Assembly: GCA_030038355.1 (NCBI GenBank)
Contig: JASHPB010000309.1
Span: forward strand, 1 to 59,924
DNA from: Candidatus Binataceae bacterium
GTDB lineage: Bacteria; Desulfobacterota; Binatia; Binatales; Binataceae
Reading direction: 5' to 3'
Length of the DNA stretch: 59,924 bases
Shown piece by piece: positions 33,605-42,546 of the stretch. The stretch's first letter is position 1. Every line of letters begins with the position of its first letter. The notes under the pieces were generated by a model. The model was not told the origin of the DNA, searched no databases, and was given only the letters and a program-made list of their open reading frames with translations. The translations under genes and the position numbers were made by a program.

Positions 33605-33930
33605 GTGACGGCCAGGCTCGAATTCGTGTCATTAACGCAACAGAGAGAGCTGAGCATAGGTGAGTTGCGCCGGCGGTTTCGGACCAGCGGTTCCAAGCCG
33701 CGGTGCGGCGGCGCAGTTCGCCGAACGTTGCGATTCGCTAATCGGCCCAAACATTGGCGCGACCACGGGCTGACCTCGAGTTCAGCCGGATTGAGCCGGC
33801 TGCCGTGGATAGGCGTGTACTGTACCGTGAAGTGCTTCCACAGTCGATGTCCCACTCGCCGGCCAAGTGTCTGGACCGGAGAGATCTGGCACTTCTCCAC
33901 TACCGACGCGCGGCGCGTCTTTCGATAGCA
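33605..33930 (+). pseudogene. Possible IS481-type transposase relic
   Basis: The frame around 33611-33685 reads ARLEFVSLTQQRELSIGELR RRF, which resembles the N-terminal HTH of IS481-family transposases (xxFV...GEMSITELCRRFGIS). After this the similarity breaks up across frames with no transposase core (DDE) that I can confirm and no terminal inverted repeats. The overlapping open frames on both strands here (33466-34023) look non-coding. Low-confidence remnant. Confidence 0.3.
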
Positions 33931-33956
33931 ACAAATCGCTACCCATGAGTCGAAGC

Positions 33957-33985
33957 ACTGGTGGTATGAATGATTCATACCCAGT
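33957..33985. promoter_or_regulatory. Palindrome, candidate toxin-antitoxin operator
   Basis: The core GGTATGAAT (33963-33971), one central base, and ATTCATACC (33973-33981) form a perfect 9-bp inverted repeat, extended by ACTG/CAGT at the outer ends. It lies 16-20 nt before the GTG of the antitoxin remnant, where RHH antitoxins bind to repress their own operon. Confidence 0.6.
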
Positions 33986-34000
33986 GGAGATTCGGCGAGA

Positions 34001-34238
34001 GTGGCATCTGTGGTCAAGCTCACTGTCTCACTGCCGATAGATCTGGCGCGAGAGGCGCGTCAGATTGCGCGAAGCGAAGGCCGTGCTGTCAGCTCCGTAT
34101 ACAGCGAGCACCACGCGCCGCGCGCACACGACGCGAGCGATCAGCGACTATCGGGAAATTCAGGGTTTCTGGAGCCGCAAGGCGCGTCAAAAAGGGAATT
34201 CTGATCGCGCGCGATCTTAGACGGAACCTGGAGGATCG
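34001..34238 (+). pseudogene. RHH-type antitoxin, frameshifted
   Basis: From a GTG at 34001 the frame reads VVKLTVSLPIDLAREARQIA then RSEGRAVSSVYSE, a ribbon-helix-helix antitoxin N-terminus. The conserved continuation then breaks near 34107: HDA and residues resembling an Arg-rich helix appear in mixed frames. The C-terminal helix GILIARDLRRNLED is legible at 34194-34236 in another frame. The gene is inactivated by frameshifts. It is followed directly by a PIN-toxin remnant, so it was a VapBC-like pair. Confidence 0.65.
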
Positions 34239-34549
34239 AGGGTCGTCTTCGACAAGAACGTCTTCGTTTCGGCGTTCGTTTTCTCGGCTTCCGCCGCCGA
34301 TCACGCACCGAAGCGTGTTCTTCCGCACGGTGCGGACAACCCGCTGCTATCCGATGAACTGCTGGACGAATTACTCACAGTGATGGCGGGGAAGTTCGCG
34401 CGCGATGCCGAGGCGCTCCCTGGTTGGCTATCTTTCTGGCGGACAACTCCGAGCGCGTCCAATCGGGAGCAAGGGTTTCGGTTCTGACAGATGATGCGGA
34501 CAATCGCACATCGAATGCGCGGTTTCGGGTCGAGCTCAAGCCATGGTAG
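34239..34549 (+). pseudogene. PIN-domain toxin, frameshifted
   Basis: The first frame reads RVVFDKNVFVSAFVFSASAA then LLSDELLDELLTVMAGKFAR, the start of a PIN ribonuclease (FDTNVLVSAF; first catalytic Asp present) of the TIGR00305-like group. A one-base shift near 34428 moves the reading to AIFLADNSERVQSGARVSVL then TDDADNRTSNARF, the region with the last acidic residues, ending at TAG 34547. There is no ribosome-binding site or intact start. With the adjacent antitoxin remnant this is a dead toxin-antitoxin module. From 34550 to 34675 nothing is recognisable. Confidence 0.7.
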
Positions 34550-34675
34550 CAGGCGACAGGAAGATGTCGGCATTAAGGAAGTTCGAGCATATCCCAATCC
34601 TTAGTCTCAGGTCATTTCTGCCGAGGTGGTAGCGAGTAATGCTTCCCGCGTATGTGACGGACGGCGATTCAGACT

Positions 34676-36298
34676 TCACTTCCGCTTTTGAGATTCTTCG
34701 CGCCTTCGCAGATCGACGCGGCGGATCTTGCCGCTCACTGTTTTTGGCAGCTCGTCCATGAATTCGATCTCGCGCGGATACTTGTAGGGCGCCGTGATCT
34801 TCTTGCAGTGCTCCTGGAGCTGGTGGATGAGCTGATCGTCGCGCGCGACCCCCGCCTTCAACTTGACGAATGCCTTCACGATCGTGCCACGCTCCGCGTC
34901 AGGGCTCGCGACCACTGCGGATTCCATCACGGCGGGATGCTCGAGCAGGGCGCTCTCGACCTCGAACGGGCCGATTCGATAACCCGCCGAGATGATGACG
35001 TCGTCGGCGCGTCCGACGAACCATAGATAGCCGTCGCTGTCGCGAGTCGCTTGGTCGCCCGTGAGATACCAGTCACCACGGAAGACATTCGCCGTCTCCT
35101 CGGGATTCTTCCAATACTCGAGAAAGAGCGACGGCGGGCGATGGAGGCTTACGCGCACCGCGATCTCGCCGGTTTCGTCAGGTGCGGTCTCATTCATGTC
35201 CTCGTCGATCACTTGGAGGTCGTGGCCCGGGAACGGCAGCCCCATCGAGCCCGGCTTGATTTCCATCCCGGGCATATTGGCGGCGAGGATGATGGTTTCG
35301 GTCTGGCCGTAGCCGTCATGAATCGTGAGCTTTGTACGCTCGCGCCATACGTCGATCACCTCGGGATTGAGCGGCTCCCCGGCGCCCGTACAGTGACGGA
35401 GCTTGTCGAGGCTGAAGGCGCCGAGGTCTTCTTTGATCAGCATCCGATACTCCGTCGGCGGCGCGCAGAACGTGGTGATGCTGTAGCGCTGGATTAGTTC
35501 GAGTTCGCGGCGCGGCTCGAAGCGGCCGTTGTACATGAATGTCGTGACGCCGTTCATCCACGGGCCGAAGAGCACGCCGTACGCGGCCTTGGCCCATCCG
35601 GTATCGGATGTGGTCCAGTGACGATCACCTTCCTTAAGCCCAAGCCAGTTCTTGCCAGTGTACTGATGGCTCCAGGTGTAGGCATGGCTGTGCAGCACGG
35701 CCTTGGGCTCGCGCGTGGTGCCGGAGGTGTAATAGCAGATGGCCGGATCGCTCGATTTGGTCGGCGCCGGACGATAGTCCGGTGATGCCGCCAGCATCGC
35801 CTCGGGCAATCCCGTCCAACCGGTGCGATTGCTTCCGGCAATGAGAAAGTGGCGCAGACTCGGGCATTCCCTTTTTAAATCCGCGACCATCGTTGCGAGC
35901 TCGAGCGGTGCGATGATGGCGCGCGCACCCGAATGGTTGGCACGGTAGATAAGGTCCTTCTCGCGCAGCATCGCGGTGCACGGAATCACCAGCGCGCCGA
36001 GCTTGAGCGCGCCGATATACGCCGCCTGCCAGAGCGTGATGCGCGGCAGCACCAGCATGATCGGATCGCCGCGGCGGAGGCCGATGCCTTGCAGCACATT
36101 GGCGATGCGATTCGACTGCTCGCGCAGATCGGTGAAGGTGAGACGCGCGCGGCGGCCTTCGGAATCCTCCCACAGGAGCGCGATGCGATTCGGATCGGCG
36201 GCGAAGGAGTCGATCGTCGCGCCGAAATTGAAATGTTCGGGAACGTGCCAGCGAAACTCAGCGTAGGCGCGACGATAGTCCGCGAGCGATTGGTTCAT
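34676..36298 (-). CDS. Acyl-CoA synthetase (AMP-forming), medium-chain/benzoate-CoA ligase-like
   Basis: A 540-aa ANL-superfamily ligase that activates a carboxylic acid with ATP and CoA. P-loop-like motif YTSGTTREPKAVLHSHAY near residue 175, adenylate-binding block IHDGYGQTETI, hinge RADDVIISAGYRIGPFEVE near residue 430, and catalytic Lys in PKTVSGKIRR near the C-terminus. Overall pattern fits the ACSM/benzoate-CoA-ligase branch. The ATG at 36298 overlaps the stop of the upstream TPP enzyme by 4 nt (ATGA), so translation is coupled; a long upstream frame is the other gene out of phase. Confidence 0.92.
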   Translation of the reverse strand: MNQSLADYRRAYAEFRWHVPEHFNFGATIDSFAADPNRIALLWEDSEGRRARLTFTDLREQSNRIANVLQGIGLRRGDPIMLVLPRITLWQAAYIGALKLGALVIPCTAMLREKDLIYRANHSGARAIIAPLELATMVADLKRECPSLRHFLIAGSNRTGWTGLPEAMLAASPDYRPAPTKSSDPAICYYTSGTTREPKAVLHSHAYTWSHQYTGKNWLGLKEGDRHWTTSDTGWAKAAYGVLFGPWMNGVTTFMYNGRFEPRRELELIQRYSITTFCAPPTEYRMLIKEDLGAFSLDKLRHCTGAGEPLNPEVIDVWRERTKLTIHDGYGQTETIILAANMPGMEIKPGSMGLPFPGHDLQVIDEDMNETAPDETGEIAVRVSLHRPPSLFLEYWKNPEETANVFRGDWYLTGDQATRDSDGYLWFVGRADDVIISAGYRIGPFEVESALLEHPAVMESAVVASPDAERGTIVKAFVKLKAGVARDDQLIHQLQEHCKKITAPYKYPREIEFMDELPKTVSGKIRRVDLRRREESQKRK

Positions 36299-37989
36299 GA
36301 CCGACGATTGGCGCGCGCGGATTTCTCGGATGGCGCCTGGGAGCGCTTCGCCGCGGCCTTGATGTACTTGACGGTGATCGGCGAGAGGTCGTCTCGCTCG
36401 ACGCGAACGTCGATGATCGCAAACGATTTGCCGCCGTGCGCGGCCTCGAGCGCGCGGCTGAGCTCGTGCTCGTCGTAAACCTCGTAGCCGGCGCCGCCCC
36501 AATCGCGCGCGAGCTTCGCATAGGGCCACGCGGGAATCTCCAGCAGGTCGGCACGCTCGGCGATCGGGCGAAAAATGCCCCATCCACCGTTGTTGATCAC
36601 CACAACGATCGGATTGACGCCCTTGGCCGGTGACTGCGCGATTTCGGGGCCCGTCATCTGAAAGCCGCCGTCACCGCATAGCACCAACGGACGAAGTCCG
36701 CCGCCGAGCTGTGCGCCGATCGCGGCCGGCACCGCGAATCCCATCGAGGCGTAAAATCCCTGGGCGAAGTAGGCGCTCGAACGATGGACGCGGACGTCGA
36801 GTCCGCCGAACAGCATATCGCCGGATTCAGCGACGACGATGTAGCCATGATGCTCGGCGAGGAACTGGTTGACGGTGGCGAGAAGCTGGCCCACCTTGAG
36901 TGGTTTGCCGTTGCGCGCCGCGACCTCGCGCAGATTGTCGGCATACTGCACGCGCTCGCTGTGATGACGAATCTTCTCGCGCAACAGCGCTCGAACGAAG
37001 TCGCGCACCGCGACGTCGGTGTAGGTGTGGAACTTGACGTCGACCTTGCGATCGACCGCCCATACCGTGCGTTCCTGGATAACGCGCGGCGGCCGGTTGC
37101 CGAAATTCATGTCGGTCTTGAGGCATCCGAGGTTGACCACAAGATCGGCTTCGTCCATGCGCGCGACGATCGAGGGCGGGCTGATCGGCCCGATATGCAC
37201 GCCCATGTAGAGTGGATGATTCATCGGGAACGCGCCCTTGCCGAGTACGGTCGTGAACACAGGCGCGCCCATCTTCTCAGCCAGCTCGACCAACTCGTTC
37301 GCGACCTTGTAGCGATGGATCTCGATGCCGGCGATGAGGACTGGCTTGCGGCTTTCGTTGAACATCGCCACGGTCTCGCGCGCCGCTTCCTCGACCTTGC
37401 GTGCGTCGGACTCACGAAAATGCAAATGGCCGTCCCATTCGATCAGTTCCTCGGGAACCTCGATCTCGCGCCCGACCATGTCGCGGTGAATCTCGACATA
37501 ACCGGGGCGCTGTTCGGCCCAGATCGTTTGCACCACGCGATGCAGTTCCTGCGCCGCAGTGCGCGGATCGGTGAGCACGGCGGAGGCGCAGGTGACCTCC
37601 TTGTAGATGCGATGCTGCGATTCGATCTCGCGTGCCTGATGGTGGATGAGGGTGCCGAGTTTGCTCTCCTCCTCGCCCGGGCCGCCGGAAAAGATCAGGA
37701 GCGGCACACGCTCGGAAAATGAACCGGCCACGGGGTTGACCATGTTGTGGCCGCCCGCGCCGTAGGTGACGCAGACGACGCCGATCTTGCCGGTGGCGCG
37801 CGCATAGCCGTCGGCGGCGAAGCCGACTCCCGGTTCGTGCGAAAGGGTTATGATTTCAAGGCCGTGCTTGCGGCCGAGTGCGAAGAACAGCTTCAGCGCG
37901 AGGTCGCCCGGGATGCCGAAGACGTGGCGGGTGCCGATTTTGCGCAGGTAGGCGACCAGGAAATCACCCAGCAGCATGTGCCTCTTCAA
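36295..37989 (-). CDS. Thiamine pyrophosphate-dependent decarboxylase/synthase family enzyme
   Basis: A 564-aa three-domain TPP enzyme: PYR domain with activating Glu in LSHEPGVGFAADGYARAT, central domain, and PP domain with the metal/TPP motif GDGGFQMTGPEIAQ...VINNGGWGIF. It resembles pyruvate/indolepyruvate/benzoylformate decarboxylases more than acetolactate synthases. TTG start at 37989 supported by GGAGGT 6-7 nt upstream; an ATG four codons later is the alternative. Forms an operon with the downstream CoA ligase, so a 2-oxo acid and a carboxylic acid of one pathway are probably handled together. Substrate unknown. Confidence 0.88.
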   Translation of the reverse strand: MKRHMLLGDFLVAYLRKIGTRHVFGIPGDLALKLFFALGRKHGLEIITLSHEPGVGFAADGYARATGKIGVVCVTYGAGGHNMVNPVAGSFSERVPLLIFSGGPGEEESKLGTLIHHQAREIESQHRIYKEVTCASAVLTDPRTAAQELHRVVQTIWAEQRPGYVEIHRDMVGREIEVPEELIEWDGHLHFRESDARKVEEAARETVAMFNESRKPVLIAGIEIHRYKVANELVELAEKMGAPVFTTVLGKGAFPMNHPLYMGVHIGPISPPSIVARMDEADLVVNLGCLKTDMNFGNRPPRVIQERTVWAVDRKVDVKFHTYTDVAVRDFVRALLREKIRHHSERVQYADNLREVAARNGKPLKVGQLLATVNQFLAEHHGYIVVAESGDMLFGGLDVRVHRSSAYFAQGFYASMGFAVPAAIGAQLGGGLRPLVLCGDGGFQMTGPEIAQSPAKGVNPIVVVINNGGWGIFRPIAERADLLEIPAWPYAKLARDWGGAGYEVYDEHELSRALEAAHGGKSFAIIDVRVERDDLSPITVKYIKAAAKRSQAPSEKSARANRRS

Positions 37990-38103
37990 GGCAGAACCTC
38001 CACTTCCTCCACAATCCTAGCAGAACGAGGCGTTAGAGCGCGCCCGCCGGTGTGATAACTTACACGCATCGCTGTGCTAGGATAATCGCGAGGCCGACCG
38101 CTG

Positions 38104-38418
38104 ATGTTCCGCTCCTTCCTCCGAATGCAACTGCTCAGGCCGCTCGAGCTGCGCAGGATGGTCATGTACCTGCCGCAGTTCGCGCGGGTCTTCTACCGGC
38201 TGATGAATGATCGGCGAGTCTCGATGCTGCCCAAGCTGGTGCCGGTGATGGCGGTGCTGCTGATGCTGACGCCGCCCGCGCTCGAGCTCGACATGATTCC
38301 GATCATCGGCGAGCTGGACTGGCTGCTGGTGGCATTCCTCGCGCTCAAGATATTCGTCTGGCTGTGCCCGCCTGACATCGTACGCGAGCACGTCAGCGCG
38401 ATTGCGCACGGCGAATAG
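38104..38418 (+). CDS. DUF1232 (YkvA-like) membrane protein
   Basis: A 104-aa protein with a basic N-terminus and two hydrophobic segments. The block MIPIIGELDWLLVAFLALKI matches the DUF1232 signature (DLIPxxxPxxGxLDDLxV). Function unknown in the family. It lies 6 nt before the UPF0182 gene and so is probably in the same operon. GAGG lies about 9 nt before the ATG. Confidence 0.75.
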   Translation: MFRSFLRMQLLRPLELRRMVMYLPQFARVFYRLMNDRRVSMLPKLVPVMAVLLMLTPPALELDMIPIIGELDWLLVAFLALKIFVWLCPPDIVREHVSAIAHGE

Positions 38419-38424
38419 CCAAAG

Positions 38425-41178
38425 ATGCGCCCGCGGATAATCGTCTTCGGACTGATCGCGATCGCGATCGCATTTCTGATCGCGCTCGGCGTCCTCGACA
38501 CGCTACTGGTCGATTATCTCTGGTACGGCACGCTCGGCTTCTCTGAGGTCTTTACCACGACGGTGGGCGCGGAGGTTGGAATCTTCGGCGTGGTCTGGGT
38601 GGTGACCTTTATCTTGACTGCCGCCAGCGGCTTAATCGCGATCAAGTGGAGCCGCGAGCGGCTCCGCGTCGTGCGCCGCGCCGACGAGATGGTGGAGGTC
38701 AACCTGCCGGAGCTGATTCGCGCGCTCGGCGATCGCGTGCCGTGGCGGCTGATCGTGGTGGCCGGGTCCGCGGTGCTGGCGCTGTTCGCGGCGCAGGGCG
38801 AGGCTTCGAGCTGGGACGTTTACCTCAAGGGCATCTACTCGGTGCCGTTCGGAATAGTCGATCCAGCTTACGGTCGCGATGTGGGATTCTACGTCTTCAC
38901 GCTGCCGCTGCTCGAAGAACTCCGCGACCTGTTCCTGATGCTGCTATTCCTGGCCGGCGCGGTCACGGTGGCGGTTTACTGGGCGCGTGGCTCGATCGAT
39001 TTCCGCGAATCACCGCCGCGCGTGTCCCCAGCCGCCGCGTCGCATCTGTCGATCCTGCTCGCGTTGTTCTTTATCCAGCGCGCCTATAGCTACTGGCTCT
39101 CGCGCTTTGGCCTGTTGCTCCACACCAACGGCGTGGTGTTCGGACTTCGCTACGTCGATCGAATCCTGTGGGAGCCGGGCTTCTGGCTGCTGGTCGTGCT
39201 CGCGCTGCTTGCGGCCGCCCTCTGCTTCTCCAACGCGCGGAGCGCCGGCCTCAGGTTGCCGGTAACGGCTTTCATAATCGTGTTCGGTCCCGCGCTCATC
39301 CTTAATTTCATCCAGCCGGTAATCGAGCGGCTATTCGTAAAGCCCGACGAACTGCGTATCGAGCGGCCCTACCTGGTGCGCAATATCCAGGCGACTCGCC
39401 ATGCCTACAAGCTCGACGGGTTCGATGTGAAACCTTTCGCCGGCAAGAACAACCTTACGCCCGCTGCACTCGAGGAAGATTCGGCAACGGTCAAGAACAT
39501 CCGGCTCTGGGATCCACGCCCGCTGATCGATACTTACCGTCAGCTCCAGGAAATCCGCCTCTACTACAACTTCCAGGATGTCGATATCGATCGCTATTGG
39601 ATCAACGGCAAGTACACCGAGGTGATGCTCTCGGCGCGCGAGATGAATATCGATGCGCTGCCTGATAACGCGCAGACCTGGGTGAACCAGCATCTCAAAT
39701 TCACGCACGGCGCCGGCCTCGCGATGAGCCCCGTCAACGAGAAGGATTCCGAGGGTCTGCCGATCTTCTACGTCAAAGATATTCCCGCCGTTTCCGACGT
39801 CGGGCTCAAGATCACGCAGCCCGCAGTTTACTTCGGCGAAGCGCGCGACAACTACGCGGTGGTCGACTCGGCGACACCCGAGTTCGACTACCCGCGCGGA
39901 TCCGACAACGTCTTCAGCTACTACAATGGCAGTGGCGGCGTGCCGATTCACGGCCTACTGCGCCGCTTGCTCTTCAGCATTTACTACAAGGACATCAACC
40001 TGCTGGTCACCGAGAATATCGTGCCGAAGAGCAAGATCATGATTCGGCGCAATATCAGCGACCGTATCAAGTATCTTGCGCCGTTCTTAAGCGTCGACGG
40101 CGATCCATACGCGGTTATCCACGATGGACACCTGGTCTGGTTCGTCGACGCCTACACCACGAGCGATCACTATCCCTACTCGCAGCGGAGCGACCTCGGC
40201 ATCAATTACATCCGCAATTCGGTGAAGGTCGTAATCGATGCATACACAGGCGCGACCACCTACTACGTTGCTGATGCCGACGATCCGATCATCAAAACCT
40301 GGGAACGGATCTTCCCGACGCTCTTCCGCCCGATGACCGAGATGCCCGCCGATCTGCGCGCGCATATTCGCTACCCGGAGGATTTCTTCCTTATCCAGGC
40401 GGATATCTATCGCACCTACCACATGACCGACCCGCAGGTGTTCTACAATCGAGAGGACTTGTGGGGATTCCCGCGCGAGAACTACGGCGGCCAGACCGTA
40501 CAGATGCAGCCCTACTACGTCATCATGCGGCTGCCGGGCGAGACCAACGCCGAGTACATCCTGATGCTTCCGATGGTGCCGCAGGGACGCGACAATATGA
40601 TTTCGTGGCTCGCGGCGCGCTGCGACGGCGCCGACTATGGTCATCTGTTCGAGTACTCATTCTCGAAGGACAAGCTTTACTACGGGCCGTATCAATTGCA
40701 GGCGCGAATCAATCAGAGCCCGGAGATTTCGCGGCAACTCTCGCTATGGAACCAGATGGGCTCGAAGGTGCTGCTCGGCAACCTGCTCGTGATTCCAATC
40801 CAGGACGCGCTGCTCTACGTCGAGCCGCTCTACATCCGTGCCGAGAACGGTCAGCTCCCCGAGCTACAACGTGTGATCGCCGCCTACAGCGATCGTGTCG
40901 TGATGGGCGATACTCTTGATCTGACTCTCGCCGCTCTCTTTCCAAATCAAATTCCGATGGCGCCGGAACTCGCGCAGGCTGCCACTGTTACGACGAAGCT
41001 CGGGCCGTCAACGACGCCGCCTCCCACGGGCGCGCCTAAGCCTGGTTTCGATCAGGCAGTGGACGACTACAATCATGCGATGGCCGCGCTCAAGAACGGC
41101 AACTGGCAGGAGTTCGGCAACCAGATGCAGAAGCTCGGGCAGGCGCTGAGTGCTGCGCCCGACGCGATGCACCAATAG
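38425..41178 (+). CDS. UPF0182 family large membrane protein
   Basis: A 917-aa protein of the UPF0182 (COG1615) family. Seven hydrophobic segments lie in the first about 300 residues, followed by a long extracytoplasmic-type domain with family blocks ERPYLVRNIQATRHAYKLDG, NIRLWDPRPLIDTYRQLQEI and DVDIDRYWINGKYTEVMLSA. The C-terminus is a Pro-rich linker plus a short helical segment. Full length for the family. Biochemical role unknown; the domain layout suggests an envelope protein. Co-transcribed with the DUF1232 gene. Confidence 0.93.
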   Translation: MRPRIIVFGLIAIAIAFLIALGVLDTLLVDYLWYGTLGFSEVFTTTVGAEVGIFGVVWVVTFILTAASGLIAIKWSRERLRVVRRADEMVEVNLPELIRALGDRVPWRLIVVAGSAVLALFAAQGEASSWDVYLKGIYSVPFGIVDPAYGRDVGFYVFTLPLLEELRDLFLMLLFLAGAVTVAVYWARGSIDFRESPPRVSPAAASHLSILLALFFIQRAYSYWLSRFGLLLHTNGVVFGLRYVDRILWEPGFWLLVVLALLAAALCFSNARSAGLRLPVTAFIIVFGPALILNFIQPVIERLFVKPDELRIERPYLVRNIQATRHAYKLDGFDVKPFAGKNNLTPAALEEDSATVKNIRLWDPRPLIDTYRQLQEIRLYYNFQDVDIDRYWINGKYTEVMLSAREMNIDALPDNAQTWVNQHLKFTHGAGLAMSPVNEKDSEGLPIFYVKDIPAVSDVGLKITQPAVYFGEARDNYAVVDSATPEFDYPRGSDNVFSYYNGSGGVPIHGLLRRLLFSIYYKDINLLVTENIVPKSKIMIRRNISDRIKYLAPFLSVDGDPYAVIHDGHLVWFVDAYTTSDHYPYSQRSDLGINYIRNSVKVVIDAYTGATTYYVADADDPIIKTWERIFPTLFRPMTEMPADLRAHIRYPEDFFLIQADIYRTYHMTDPQVFYNREDLWGFPRENYGGQTVQMQPYYVIMRLPGETNAEYILMLPMVPQGRDNMISWLAARCDGADYGHLFEYSFSKDKLYYGPYQLQARINQSPEISRQLSLWNQMGSKVLLGNLLVIPIQDALLYVEPLYIRAENGQLPELQRVIAAYSDRVVMGDTLDLTLAALFPNQIPMAPELAQAATVTTKLGPSTTPPPTGAPKPGFDQAVDDYNHAMAALKNGNWQEFGNQMQKLGQALSAAPDAMHQ

Positions 41179-41218
41179 AGTGCCGACGCGGACCGGGGTC
41201 CGCGTACGAAAAAGGGCG

Positions 41219-41707
41219 ATGGCTCAGACACCGCACGTCGTGCTGCTCGATGTCGGCATGCCTTGGATGGTGCGGACTCACCGCGGCGCAGCGAATTGGC
41301 CGCGACGCGCCCGCGTGCAAGGTGCTCATCCTTCGCCAATACGGATGACGAGGAATTCGTCATCGAGGAGCTTGGCGAGGCGGGGGCCGCCGCCTATCTC
41401 GTTAAGGCCGATGCCGCCGCCGAACTGCTCGCAGCGGTGCGAGCAGTGCGCTCGGGACGCCGCTACCTAAGCCCCTAGATTGCGCCAATCGTGCTCGGCC
41501 AGCTCCCTAATCCAGGCCCGCTCGACTGCGACGGCAGCTTTGCGTCTCACGCGCCGCGAGCGCGAGGTGCTGAGGCTGATCGGCGAGAGCGCGACTACCA
41601 AGGAAGTCGCGCAGGGCCTTGGCATCAGCGCTAAGACGGCACAGGTGCACGGCGAAAATCTGAAGCGGCAGCTCGACCCGCGCCTGACGGCCGCCATGGC
41701 CCGGTAG
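41219..41707 (+). pseudogene. NarL/LuxR-type response regulator, multiply frameshifted
   Basis: Receiver and HTH pieces appear in order but in different frames. HVVLLDVGMPWM (phospho-Asp region) starts in one frame; GLTAAQRIGRDAPACKVLIL follows in a second; DDEEFVIEELGEAGAAAYLV and KADAAAELLAAVRAVRSGR (receiver end, with the conserved Lys) in a third, closing at TAG 41476. The LuxR HTH LTRREREVLRLIGESATTKE then VAQGLGISAKTAQVHGENL lies in a fourth run to TAG 41705. At least three indels plus a stop. No sensor kinase is nearby. Confidence 0.8.
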
Positions 41708-41864
41708 GCGACCAAGCACCAGTTCATCGGCCTCGACTGGCTATCATTTCTGAACATCGGTCCAAAACGGCCGTTCAGGATTCTTGGACTATCCCGCCAT
41801 CGATGTGCTAGTAGCATTATCAGACGGTTTGCCGGCAGGGCCGTGCGCCCGAGGAGAACAGGCC

Positions 41865-42434
41865 ATGGAGCGAAGGGGAGTACATCATATCGGCCTCGCC
41901 ACTCTCGACATCGATCGCACCATCGAGTTCTACACCAAGAAACTCGGCATGGCCGTCGGATGGTGCGACATAATCGAGATGCCCGACGGCGGCAAGATCA
42001 AGCACGTCTTCTTCGATACCGGCGACGGCACTTTCATGGCCTTCATGTGCCCCGATAATGTGAAGGGCATCCCGCAGGAGTGGGCAACGGATATCAACAG
42101 CGCTCAGGGTCTGCCCGGCGCCTTCTATCACTTCGCGCTCTACTGCGAGAACGTCGAGGCGCTCGCCAAGAAGCGCGAGGAGCTGCTCGGGCGTGGCGTC
42201 GATGTGACCGCGATTCTCGATCACGAGTGGTGCCACTCGATTTACTTCCGCGATCCAAACGGTCTCCTGCTCGAATATTGCGCTACGGTGCGTCCGTTCA
42301 CGGCCCAAGACAAGGAAATGAAGCATCACGATCAGCCGGGCTTCATGACCAAGGATCCCGCGGCGCTCAAGCACGCCAACAAGATCATGTTCGGACCGCC
42401 GCCGAACGTGAGCCCGGCGCGAAATCCAGTCTGA
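41865..42434 (+). CDS. VOC family (glyoxalase/dioxygenase superfamily) protein
   Basis: A 189-aa vicinal-oxygen-chelate protein. Two beta-alpha-beta modules are visible; metal ligands are plausible at GVHHIGLATLDID (His), FYHFALYCENVE (His) and NGLLLEYC (Glu). It could be a lyase, isomerase or ring-cleaving dioxygenase. GAGGAG lies 7 nt before the ATG at 41865; the upstream frame (41784) is unconserved. A strong terminator follows, so it is a single-gene unit. Confidence 0.87.
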   Translation: MERRGVHHIGLATLDIDRTIEFYTKKLGMAVGWCDIIEMPDGGKIKHVFFDTGDGTFMAFMCPDNVKGIPQEWATDINSAQGLPGAFYHFALYCENVEALAKKREELLGRGVDVTAILDHEWCHSIYFRDPNGLLLEYCATVRPFTAQDKEMKHHDQPGFMTKDPAALKHANKIMFGPPPNVSPARNPV

Positions 42435-42457
42435 GAACGAACTGATTACGGAATCCG

Positions 42458-42490
42458 AAAAGCGGCCGAGACTGCGGCCGCTTTTCTTTT
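42458..42490 (+). terminator. Intrinsic terminator after the VOC gene
   Basis: Perfect 11-bp stem AAAAGCGGCCG (42458-42468) / CGGCCGCTTTT (42475-42485) with a 6-nt loop and a T-rich tail (CTTTTG). The A/T ends make it potentially bidirectional. Confidence 0.85.
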
Positions 42491-42546
42491 GCGCGCGTCT
42501 GTCGCATTGTTCGCCGAGCAAGATCCTTCATCAGTGGAGAGTTTCT

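Noticed and set aside
33466-34023. 185-aa minus-strand ORF in the remnant region
   Set aside because: Composition and lack of motifs suggest chance; plus-strand remnants are more convincing here.
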